NCBI RefSeq assembly: GCF_030269645.1
Contig: NZ_BSTR01000070.1
Span: 1-36,082, forward strand
Source of the DNA: Actinokineospora sp. NBRC 105648
GTDB taxonomy: Bacteria; Actinomycetota; Actinomycetes; Mycobacteriales; Pseudonocardiaceae
Length of the DNA stretch: 36,082 nucleotides
Direction of reading: 5' to 3'
How positions within the stretch are numbered: the stretch's first letter is position 1; each line of letters opens with the position of its first letter. This document shows, in pieces, positions 1 to 6,527 of the stretch. The position numbers and the translations under genes were made by a program. Under the pieces are notes generated by a model that did no database searches, was not told the DNA's origin, and worked only from the letters and a program-made list of their open reading frames with translations.

Positions 1-127
1 GAGCGATCACCGAATGATGCCGACCCAACACCTTCCCAATGAACCGAAACGACCGCCGCGCCGCCAACTCCCGCGAGATCGTCTCCCGATCCTCACAACC
101 CAACACCACATGACCCGCCACAGACAT
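1..127 (-). CDS. IS30-family transposase, N-terminal fragment (cut by window edge)
   Basis: The minus strand opens at an ATG (125-127) preceded by a GGAG-type ribosome site, with an in-frame TGA just upstream, so this is the first possible start. About 42 residues are visible. They include CEDRETISRELAARRSF followed by IGKVLGRHHSVIA, which resembles the N-terminal helix-turn-helix of IS30 transposases (EEREEIS-x-LA-x-G-x-S, then IA-x-xLGR-x-xS-x-IS). The DDE catalytic domain would lie to the left of the window, so completeness cannot be judged. The probable element end lies near 190, where the sequence passes abruptly into a hairpin repeat. The family call rests on a short stretch. Confidence 0.6.
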   Translation of the reverse strand, partial: MSVAGHVVLGCEDRETISRELAARRSFRFIGKVLGRHHSVIA

Positions 128-190
128 GATCTCCGATCACTCGCTCACCGAGATCATCCCACACCCGGCGCATCGACCCCTTGAGGTCAA
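1..190 (-). mobile_element. Probable right end of an IS30-like insertion sequence
   Basis: This covers the transposase start and about 63 bp of leader. Just before 190 is a short palindrome (CCCTTGA, two bases, TCAAGGG) that may belong to the terminal inverted repeat. The base after 190 begins sequence shared exactly with the repeat at the right end of the window, which sets the junction. The left end is outside the window, so target duplication cannot be checked. Confidence 0.4.
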
Positions 191-301
191 GGGCCCCTAG
201 AGCACCGCGGTGGAGAGAAAAGGGCAGGGTAAGGGCATCCCCACCCACGGCAAGTTTAGCGGCACTCTCCCCCCACACGAAGCGAGTCCACTAGATCGAG
301 C
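191..301 (+). repeat. Hairpin repeat, copy 1 (left arm missing)
   Basis: These 111 bp are identical to the reverse complement of 35958-36068. The right arm (271-301, ending in ATCGAGC) is present. The matching left arm seen in the other copies is absent and replaced by the IS30-like sequence. The interior carries the conserved blocks AAGGGCATCCCCACC and CAAGTTTAGCGG. Confidence 0.85.
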
Positions 302-600
302 ATCCGTAGCGGGCATTGCTTTCCAGCGGGGTCGGCCTATCCGCTGCGGTACCAGCGGGGTGAGGGCGACTTTTCAGCTGCGGTATCGGCGGGGTGAGGG
401 GTGACCTTTGCGCTGCGCGGGACGGGATTCTCTTGGTTGCCAGCGAGGTCGGGATCCTGTCGCGTGCCGGTGGGGTCGGCCTATCCGCTGCGGTGTGCTG
501 GGGGACGGGATTCTCCTGCGTGCGTGCGTGCGTGCGTGCGGGATCGGGATCCTGATGTGTTCCAGTGGGGGGCGGAAACCTCGATCGGGTGAACACGTCC
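302..600. repeat. Decayed tandem repeat tract related to the right-end 56-bp array
   Basis: Short blocks recur here in the orientation opposite to the right-end array. GTCGGCCTATCCGCTGCGG occurs at 331-349 and 475-493. The palindrome CCGCTGCGGTACCAGCGG is at 341-358, and GGGATTCTC and CCAGCGGGG variants recur. A tetranucleotide run (CGTG repeated) lies near 517-541. Spacing is irregular, so this looks like an eroded array. I see no convincing gene between 128 and 740. Confidence 0.6.
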
Positions 601-740
601 GTGTGGTTGGTGGTCGCGTGGATCCGTCGACCTGCGGTGTGCGCCCGATGCCGTTATAGATGGCCTTCGTCCGTCCGGGTGTGATCGGTCTGGCTGTGCC
701 GGGCGGTTTCCCCGGTGGTGTGGCGACGAACGGCGAGTGG

Positions 741-2882
741 ATGAGGTCGAGCGGTGCGCGGGTCCCGGTTCCGGCGGATGGGGTCCGCTCGGTGCGTCAG
801 GTGTGTGTCGTGGGTGCGGGGCCACGTGGTGTGTGCGTGGTGGAGCGGTTGTGCGCCAATGCTTCCGAGCTCATCGGGGTCGACCAGCAGCTAGTGGTGC
901 ACGTCGTGGATCCGGCTGCCGGTGGCGGTGGTGCGGTCTGGTCCACCGGGCAGCCCGCCGAGCTGCTGATGAACACCGTGACATCGCAGGTGACCTTGTT
1001 CGGGGATGACAGCGTGGAGTGCGCCGGGCCCATCCGGCCGGGCCCGACCCTGTACGAATGGGTGCGGTCACTGTCCCGAATGGACTCGGCCTACCCCGAC
1101 CACATCCTCCGCGAAGCGGGCCGGCTCGGGCCCAACGATTACTCGACGCGCGCGTGCTATGGCCACTACCTCGACTGGGTGTTGCGCGAGCTGGTGGAGC
1201 GGGCTGACGAGCGGGTCAGGGTCGTGGTGCACCGGAAGACTGCCGCGTCGGTCGATGATGCGGCGGACGGGACGCAGGTGGTGACCCTCGACGACGGCAC
1301 CATCTTGTCCACTATGGACTCAGTGGTGCTTGCCCAGGGCCACGTCCCCATGCCACCAGAGGATGCGGAGCAAGCGTTGGCAACACATGCGGCTCAGCAC
1401 GATCTGGTCTACCTGCCGCCCGCCAACCCTGCCGATGTGGATCTGTCCGGTGTGCGGGCGGGTACCGCTGTCGCGCTGCGTGGTGTCGGGCTCAACTTCT
1501 TCGACTACCTGGCCCTGCTCACCGAGGGGCGCGGTGGGCAGTTCACCGAGCAGGGCGGGCAGTTGGTCTACCTGCCCTCCGGTCGGGAACCGCTGGTCTA
1601 CGCCGGATCCCGGCGGGGCATCCCCTATCACGGGCGGGGTGAGAATCAGAAGGGCGTGGCCGAACGGCACGTGCCGAGGTTTCTCACCGGGGAGGTGATC
1701 GAGAAACTTCGAATCGATGTGCCCGGGTCGTTCAGGAGGGATGTGTGGCCGTTGGTTTCCCTTGAGGTGCGCTCGGTCTACTACGCCACCCTGCTCGGTC
1801 CGGGGTTCCTGGCGGAGTACCTCCCGGCCGTCGCGCGTGGTGTGGAGGCCGAGCGGGCGTTGCTCGACCGGTACGACCTGCCCCTGGCGCTGCGGTGGGA
1901 CTGGGACTGGATCGCCCGGCCGTACCGCGATCGGACCTTCGCCGACCACACCGAGTTCCGCGCCTGGCTGCTGGACTACCTGCGCGCCGATCTGCGCGAG
2001 GCGCGGCGGGGCAATCGGGACAGCCCGGTGAAGGCGGCTCTCGATGTCCTGCGCGACCTGCGCAACGAGGTCCGGCTGGTGGTCGACCACGGCGGACTGA
2101 CCGGCCGCTCCTACCGCGATGACCTTCAGGGTTGGTACACGCCGTTCAACGCGTTCCTCTCGATCGGCCCACCCGCCCGGCGGATCGCCGAGCTGACCGC
2201 GCTGATCGAGGCCGACGTGGTCCGCCCGGTCGGCCCCGGCCTGGTGATCACCCCGACCTCGACCGGCTTCGATGTGTCCTCGGCGCTGGTCCCGGGTCCC
2301 CCGGTCCCGGTGGCGGCGCTGGTGGAGGCCCGGCTGCCGGAGGTGGACGTGCGGCGCACCACCGACCCCCTGATCCGCCACCTGCTCGCCCACGGCCACG
2401 GCACGCCCTACGTCATCGACGACCACCAGACCGGCGGTCTGACCGTGACCGAACGCCCGTACCACCTGGTCGACGCGACCGGCCACGCCCACCCACGACG
2501 CTTCGCCTTCGGCATCCCCACCGAGGCCGTCCACTGGGCCACCGCCGCCGGGGCCCGGCCCGGGGTCAACTCGGTGATCCTCGCCGACGCGGACGCGATC
2601 GCGCGGGCGAGCATCCTCGCGGCCAACCCCGAACCGACCCAGCCCGAACCCACCCGGCCGGAACTCACCCAGCCCAAACCCACCCGAGCCGAACCCACCC
2701 GGCTCAACTCCGCCCAGGCCGAACTCACCCAGCCCGGAGCGACTCGGCCAGCGGCCACCCGACCCGCGCTCGCCCAGAGTGATCCGGCCCGGCCCGGCAG
2801 CATTGACCCGGTTCCCGAGACTCGACAGGCGGCAGGCGCGGTCCCACGGCCGGCGCGGAGCAGGGCACGACACCCCCGCTAG
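741..2882 (+). CDS. FAD/NAD(P)-binding protein with proline-rich repetitive tail
   Basis: The N-terminus has a Rossmann dinucleotide motif (VCVVGAGPRGVCVVERL) followed by VHVVDPAAGGGG and the GQPAELLMNT stretch. These are typical of the actinobacterial FAD/NAD(P)-binding (NAD_binding_9-like) proteins of about 600-650 residues, which are predicted flavin-dependent oxidoreductases of unknown substrate. A second dinucleotide-like segment (AVALRGVGLNFFDYLALL) follows. From about position 2625 the protein becomes a degenerate five-residue repeat (PEPTR, PELTQ, PKPTR and similar) of about 60 residues, then a basic tail. The tail is probably disordered and not part of the enzyme fold. I chose the ATG at 741; an in-frame ATG at 660 adds 27 residues of weaker codon bias. 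The stop overlaps the stop of the converging SARP gene. Confidence 0.8.
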   Translation: MRSSGARVPVPADGVRSVRQVCVVGAGPRGVCVVERLCANASELIGVDQQLVVHVVDPAAGGGGAVWSTGQPAELLMNTVTSQVTLFGDDSVECAGPIRPGPTLYEWVRSLSRMDSAYPDHILREAGRLGPNDYSTRACYGHYLDWVLRELVERADERVRVVVHRKTAASVDDAADGTQVVTLDDGTILSTMDSVVLAQGHVPMPPEDAEQALATHAAQHDLVYLPPANPADVDLSGVRAGTAVALRGVGLNFFDYLALLTEGRGGQFTEQGGQLVYLPSGREPLVYAGSRRGIPYHGRGENQKGVAERHVPRFLTGEVIEKLRIDVPGSFRRDVWPLVSLEVRSVYYATLLGPGFLAEYLPAVARGVEAERALLDRYDLPLALRWDWDWIARPYRDRTFADHTEFRAWLLDYLRADLREARRGNRDSPVKAALDVLRDLRNEVRLVVDHGGLTGRSYRDDLQGWYTPFNAFLSIGPPARRIAELTALIEADVVRPVGPGLVITPTSTGFDVSSALVPGPPVPVAALVEARLPEVDVRRTTDPLIRHLLAHGHGTPYVIDDHQTGGLTVTERPYHLVDATGHAHPRRFAFGIPTEAVHWATAAGARPGVNSVILADADAIARASILAANPEPTQPEPTRPELTQPKPTRAEPTRLNSAQAELTQPGATRPAATRPALAQSDPARPGSIDPVPETRQAAGAVPRPARSRARHPR

Positions 2883-3682
2883 CGGTGCGCGGCCCACAGC
2901 GGTGACTGGGCGACCAGGTCCAGCGACAGCGCCGGACCCAGCCCCACCGGACCCTCCAGGCGCGGGTCGGCCGACAGGATGTCGGTGTAGAGCCGGTGCA
3001 GGCGCGGCGAGGGCGGCGAGCCGGACTCCTCCGCCAGGCCCCGGCCCAATCGGTGGAAGGCGGTCAAGGCGTCGGCCTGCCTGCCGGAGCGGTAGAGGGC
3101 GGTCATCAGGTGCGCGGCCAGCCCCTCGTGACCGGGGTGGCGGTGGGTCAGGCCGCTGAGCTCGCCGATCAGGTCGTGGTGGCCGCCCAGGTGCAGCTCG
3201 GCGTCGATCCGCAGGCACACCGTGGCCAGCCGGTCCCGTTCGACCGCCGCGATGGCCCCGCGCAGGAGCGGGCCGGGGGTGACGTCGACCAGCAGGGCCG
3301 CCCGCCACAGGTCCAGGGCCGCGCGCAGGCGCCGGGCGAGCACGGCGGGATCAGCGGTGGTGCGGGCATCGGCGACCCGGGCGCGGAAGACCGCCAGGTC
3401 CAGCTCACCGGGGCGCACCTCCACCCGGTAGCCCTGGTCACGGGTGATCAACCTCGGGCCGGGCAGGGTGCGGCGCAGCTGCCGGACGTAGGTGTGCACG
3501 GCGGCGACCGCGCTCGGCGGCGGCGCGAACTCCCACAGCTCATCGACGAACTGCACCGTCGTGACGACCCGGTTGGCGTTGAACAGCAGCAGGGCGAGCA
3601 TCTGCCGCTGCTTGGGCGCCGTCGGTGTGCGGTCGACGCCGCGCTCGGTGACCGAGAGCGGGCCGAGCAGCCCGAACTCCAC
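2879..3682 (-). CDS. Small SARP-family transcriptional regulator (first of a divergent pair)
   Basis: This 267-residue protein has the two-domain layout of small SARPs. An OmpR/PhoB-type winged helix comes first (MEFGLLGPLSV, KQRQMLALLLFNANRVV, VDELW, VHTYVRQLRRTL, TRDQGYRVEV). A bacterial transcriptional activation domain of alpha-helical repeats follows (LDLAVFRARVADAR to the C-terminus). SARPs normally activate secondary-metabolite genes by binding direct repeats near promoters. The GTG at 3682 was chosen because it follows an AGGGGG ribosome site and gives the usual SARP N-terminus; a GTG at 3706 is an alternative. There is no NB-ARC or TPR extension. It is divergent from a paralogue at 3870 and shares a promoter region with it. 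Its target genes are not evident here. Confidence 0.88.
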   Translation of the reverse strand: MEFGLLGPLSVTERGVDRTPTAPKQRQMLALLLFNANRVVTTVQFVDELWEFAPPPSAVAAVHTYVRQLRRTLPGPRLITRDQGYRVEVRPGELDLAVFRARVADARTTADPAVLARRLRAALDLWRAALLVDVTPGPLLRGAIAAVERDRLATVCLRIDAELHLGGHHDLIGELSGLTHRHPGHEGLAAHLMTALYRSGRQADALTAFHRLGRGLAEESGSPPSPRLHRLYTDILSADPRLEGPVGLGPALSLDLVAQSPLWAAHR

Positions 3683-3690
3683 GAGACCCC

Positions 3691-3781
3691 CTGCGGGAAC
3701 TGGCACATCGCTGGGAGACCAGTTTTTCGGGTGTGGCCGCGCGGCGCCATGGGCCTTTCGTGTGAAGGCGGGTTCCCGCAG
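3691..3781. promoter_or_regulatory. Inverted repeats in the divergent SARP promoter region
   Basis: CTGCGGGAAC (3691-3700) and its exact complement GTTCCCGCAG (3772-3781) face each other 71 bp apart between the two SARP starts. The second also forms a local GCGGG-TT-CCCGC palindrome. They are candidate operators for one or both regulators; the first lies just upstream of the chosen SARP1 start. Confidence 0.4.
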
Positions 3782-3869
3782 TTCTGATACGAACCCGGGC
3801 CGCAGCCCGATGGTCGCTCATAGGATGGAAAACCGCTGGGCCACGGGGGTGGACGAGGGGGAGTCGCTG

Positions 3870-4694
3870 ATGCAGACCGGTGTCCTGGGCCCACTGCTGC
3901 TCTCCGCCAACGGGAAGAGCTTCGTCCCCCGCGCGCCCAAGCCGCGCCAGCTGCTCGCTTTCCTGTTGCTCAACGCCAACCGGATGGTGCGGTCGGACGA
4001 GTGCGCCACCGAGCTGTGGGGTTCAGCGCCACCCGCGCGCGCGATGTCGACGGTGCAGTCCCACATCCTGCACATCCGCCAAGCCCTGCGCGGCGCGCCC
4101 GGTGTGTCGCTGGCGACCAAGAACCAGGGCTACCAGCTCTCCGTCGGCGCGCTCGACTGGTTCACCTTCGGCGATCTGGTGCGCGCGGGCCGTTCGGCCG
4201 CGGCGTGCGCCGACGACGGCCGCGCCGCGGAGCTGTTCGCGGCGGCGCTGCGGCTCTGGCGTGGTCCTGCGCTGGCCGACGTGCGGGTGGGGCCGCGGTG
4301 CTCGGCGCGCGTGGTGGAGCTGGAGGAGACCAGGCTGGTGGTGCTCGAGCAGCGCGTCGAGGCCGACCTGCGGTTGGGCCGCCACCACCGGCTGGTCGAC
4401 GAGCTGCGGGAGCTGAGCGCGGCGCACCCGACGCACGAGAACCTGCACGCCCAGCTCATGATCGCGCTCTACCGCGGTGGTCGCGCCCCGGCGGCGCTGG
4501 CGGTGTACGAGCGCCTGCGCGCCCTGTTGGCGGACACCTTGGGTATCGAGCCGACGCCTCGACTGCGGTGCCTGCGCGCGGCGGTGGTGAGCGGGCACCC
4601 GGTGCTCGACCTACCGTCCGCGCGGGCTTACGTCGCCGCGGGCTCGTTGCCGGACCGGGGTTCCCGACCGGGCAGGACCACCCGCACGCCGTAG
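3870..4694 (+). CDS. Small SARP-family transcriptional regulator (second of a divergent pair)
   Basis: This 274-residue paralogue of the divergent neighbour has the same architecture: winged helix (MQTGVLGPLLLSA, PKPRQLLAFLLLNANRMV, CATELWG, SHILHIRQALRG, KNQGYQLSV) then a BTAD domain ending at the TLGIEPTPRLRCL stretch. The open frame extends upstream to 3492, but only the ATG at 3870 has a purine-rich ribosome site (GAGGGGGAG) and gives the conserved start; the upstream part is antisense to the other SARP. The 3' end overlaps the converging DUF6191-like gene by 67 bp. The divergent pairing suggests cross- or auto-regulation, which is inference. Confidence 0.88.
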   Translation: MQTGVLGPLLLSANGKSFVPRAPKPRQLLAFLLLNANRMVRSDECATELWGSAPPARAMSTVQSHILHIRQALRGAPGVSLATKNQGYQLSVGALDWFTFGDLVRAGRSAAACADDGRAAELFAAALRLWRGPALADVRVGPRCSARVVELEETRLVVLEQRVEADLRLGRHHRLVDELRELSAAHPTHENLHAQLMIALYRGGRAPAALAVYERLRALLADTLGIEPTPRLRCLRAAVVSGHPVLDLPSARAYVAAGSLPDRGSRPGRTTRTP

Positions 4695-4975
4695 CCGTCG
4701 AGGTCGACCGTGCTGTGCCGGGGCGGGGCGCCGTCGTCCTCGTCGTCGCGCAGCATCAGCGCGGACTGCCGGTACTCCAGCTCGTGGCGCTTCTCGCCGG
4801 AGAAGACCGCGCCCAGCTCCTCGAATCCCGCGGCGGACACCGGCGTGCCGGTGTTCCCCCGGCGCCACGGGAGCAGGCTCCGCTCGCTCATCCACAGCCC
4901 GAAGCGCTCCAGCGCGGCGAGCGCCACCAGGAGCACGACCAGCCCGGGGAGGCTCATCGCCCACAACCAGCCCAT
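4628..4975 (-). CDS. DUF6191-like small membrane protein
   Basis: 115 residues. One hydrophobic segment near the N-terminus (residues about 4-22, LWAMSLPGLVVLLVALAAL) is followed by the pattern GFEELGAVFSGEKRHELEYRQ and a charged tail. This matches my recollection of the DUF6191 actinobacterial family, which has no known function. No clear ribosome site precedes the ATG at 4975; a second in-frame ATG lies six codons downstream. The last 67 bp are antisense to the end of the SARP gene on the other strand. Confidence 0.7.
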   Translation of the reverse strand: MGWLWAMSLPGLVVLLVALAALERFGLWMSERSLLPWRRGNTGTPVSAAGFEELGAVFSGEKRHELEYRQSALMLRDDEDDGAPPRHSTVDLDGYGVRVVLPGREPRSGNEPAAT

Positions 4976-5016
4976 GCCGGGCCAACGGCGCGCGGGCCGG
5001 GAAGGTTCCCGCGCGA

Positions 5017-5052
5017 GACCGGGGGGCCGCCCGCGCGGCAGGCCCCCCGGTC
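5017..5052 (-). terminator. Strong hairpin downstream of the papain-like protease gene
   Basis: A perfect 12-bp stem (GACCGGGGGGCC at 5017-5028, GGCCCCCCGGTC at 5041-5052) with a 12-base loop lies just after the protease stop codon. A second inverted repeat (CGCGCGGG/CCCGCGCG) lies at about 4990-5015. No U-tract is visible, which is common for actinobacterial terminators. Confidence 0.6.
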
Positions 5053-5059
5053 GCCCGGC

Positions 5060-5953
5060 CTACTTGACCAGCTTGCCCATCGCGTGGATCTCCATCACGT
5101 CACCGGTGTCGAAGAAGCTCCACGGCACGGTGATGAAGCCGCGGGCGCCCCAGGAGGTGCCCCAGCTGTTCTCGATCTTGACCCCGCGCGCCTCGTAGCC
5201 GATCACGGTGATCTCGTGGCCGCCGACGATCGGGTCGGAAGCGCGCGAGCCGGGCAGGTACGAGTAGTTCGCGGCCTTGGTGGAGCTGACGTTCATGAAG
5301 CTCTTGTGGATCTGCACGCCGATCGGCACCGGCATGCCCTGCGAGATGGCCTTCTTGATGGCGGTCTTGGCCGCGCTGCCGCTGGTGGGCAGCTCGTTGA
5401 AGCCGGACAGCTTGTACTTGGCCGCGTTCGCCCGCTCGGCCGCGTTGGGCTGGGTGGTGTAGTCGAAGTCGCCGTGGCTGTAGTGCGCCTTGGTGTCGAT
5501 GCCCTGGCGCTGCTCCATCGGCAGCGCCACCGAGGCGGAGGTGCCCCGGTCGTTGCCCTTGGAGATCTGGGCGTAGATGAACATCGGGGCCATCGGGGCG
5601 CCCGCGATGCCCTGCTCCTTCATCAGGATGCCGTAGCCGGTGTAGCCGGTGGCCCAGGTGACGCAGGAGCCGACCTGGCCCTGGTTGCCCGGCGGCAGGG
5701 CGTACTGGGACAGGTCGAAGCTCTCCGGCACCGCGGCCGCGGCGGCGGCGGCGAACACCGGCTGGGCGGTCTCGGCGGGCGCGGCCAGGCCGCGGTTCTG
5801 CCGGATGCTGGTGATGTCCAGGCCCATGCCGTAGGCGGGGACCTGGGCCGCGGCCGGCGCGGGGGCGGCGTCGGCCGAGGAGGTGACCACGGCGACCGTG
5901 ACGCCGACGAGGGCGACCGCGGCGCTGTAGGCCACCGTCTTGTTGATGCGCAT
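5060..5953 (-). CDS. Secreted papain-like (C1 family) cysteine protease
   Basis: 297 residues with a signal peptide (MRINK, hydrophobic core to about residue 25, then TSSADAAPAPAAA), an alanine-rich pro-segment, and a C1 peptidase domain. All four papain landmarks are visible: the oxyanion Gln and nucleophile Cys in GNQGQVGSCVTWA, the His in GGHEITVIGYE, and the Asn in IENSWGTSWGARGF. It is therefore predicted to be an active exported endopeptidase, with a short pro-region that may inhibit it until secretion. The ATG at 5953 has a GAGGAA ribosome site. It stands alone, with a terminator hairpin behind it and a long AT-richer intergenic region in front. Its substrate is unknown. Confidence 0.9.
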   Translation of the reverse strand: MRINKTVAYSAAVALVGVTVAVVTSSADAAPAPAAAQVPAYGMGLDITSIRQNRGLAAPAETAQPVFAAAAAAAVPESFDLSQYALPPGNQGQVGSCVTWATGYTGYGILMKEQGIAGAPMAPMFIYAQISKGNDRGTSASVALPMEQRQGIDTKAHYSHGDFDYTTQPNAAERANAAKYKLSGFNELPTSGSAAKTAIKKAISQGMPVPIGVQIHKSFMNVSSTKAANYSYLPGSRASDPIVGGHEITVIGYEARGVKIENSWGTSWGARGFITVPWSFFDTGDVMEIHAMGKLVK

Positions 5954-6527
5954 TGGTTCCTCAAGGGAGGTGGGGGACGGGAGAATCGGGCCGCGCTCGA
6001 GGAGAAAGGGGCGAGCGGCGGCGCCGGGGCATATTCGATCTCATCGCCAGGAGACCGGGCACCCTACGAAAGTAGGGATATCACGACAAGATATCGGACA
6101 TTTGCGCTACCCCGGACAAAGATTCGGGAAAAATAGTCGAGGTCAGAGCGTAATACCGGAACACCTATTCTGGGAATATGGGAACGACCTGGGTTCAACC
6201 ATCCGCCCCGGACCATCCACAGTAGACACCACAACGGTTGCCCCTGCCCGGCAAAGGAAGCGGCGAACCATTCAGGGCGACCCGATCGACGGCACGGAAA
6301 GCGAGTGCGGTAAAGAGCGCCGACAAACTCGCGTAAGCAGATGAATACCTACACTTCCCACCCAACGCAAAGGAGCGCGTCGCGGACCCGGCTCGTTGAC
6401 CGTGGCGCGTTCGGGGACCGAGACACCGGGACCGGCGGCTGGGCGCGGCGCGCGCCTGTCAATTCATGGCCCCGTCGGCTCGCCCGGCGCGGCGTGGCTG
6501 GATACGCTGTACGGTGCGGGAGGTGGC
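5954..6527. other. Long intergenic region between protease and NB-ARC genes
   Basis: This region is AT-richer than its surroundings and shows no convincing gene. It contains a tetraloop hairpin and paired GATATC palindromes (annotated separately), and TCCACAGTAGAC (6216-6227), which recurs near 19753. The frame of the downstream NB-ARC gene stays open back to 6396, so part of 6396-6527 could be coding if an upstream TTG or GTG start is used. Confidence 0.5.
6062..6095. promoter_or_regulatory. GAAA-tetraloop hairpin and twin GATATC palindromes
   Basis: CCCTAC-GAAA-GTAGGG (6062-6077) forms a perfect six-pair stem with a GNRA loop. It is followed by GATATC at 6077-6082 and again at 6090-6095. 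The position is upstream of the minus-strand protease, in its probable promoter or leader. This could be an operator pair or a leader RNA structure; I cannot tell which. Confidence 0.35.

Noticed and set aside
1320..3308. Long minus-strand frame spanning the FAD protein and SARP1
   Set aside because: It crosses two recognised genes on different strands and has no domain features.
5954..6200. Cyclic-di-AMP (ydaO-type) riboswitch before the secreted protease
   Set aside because: Such switches often precede secreted cell-wall enzymes in actinomycetes, but I cannot find their conserved core blocks here.
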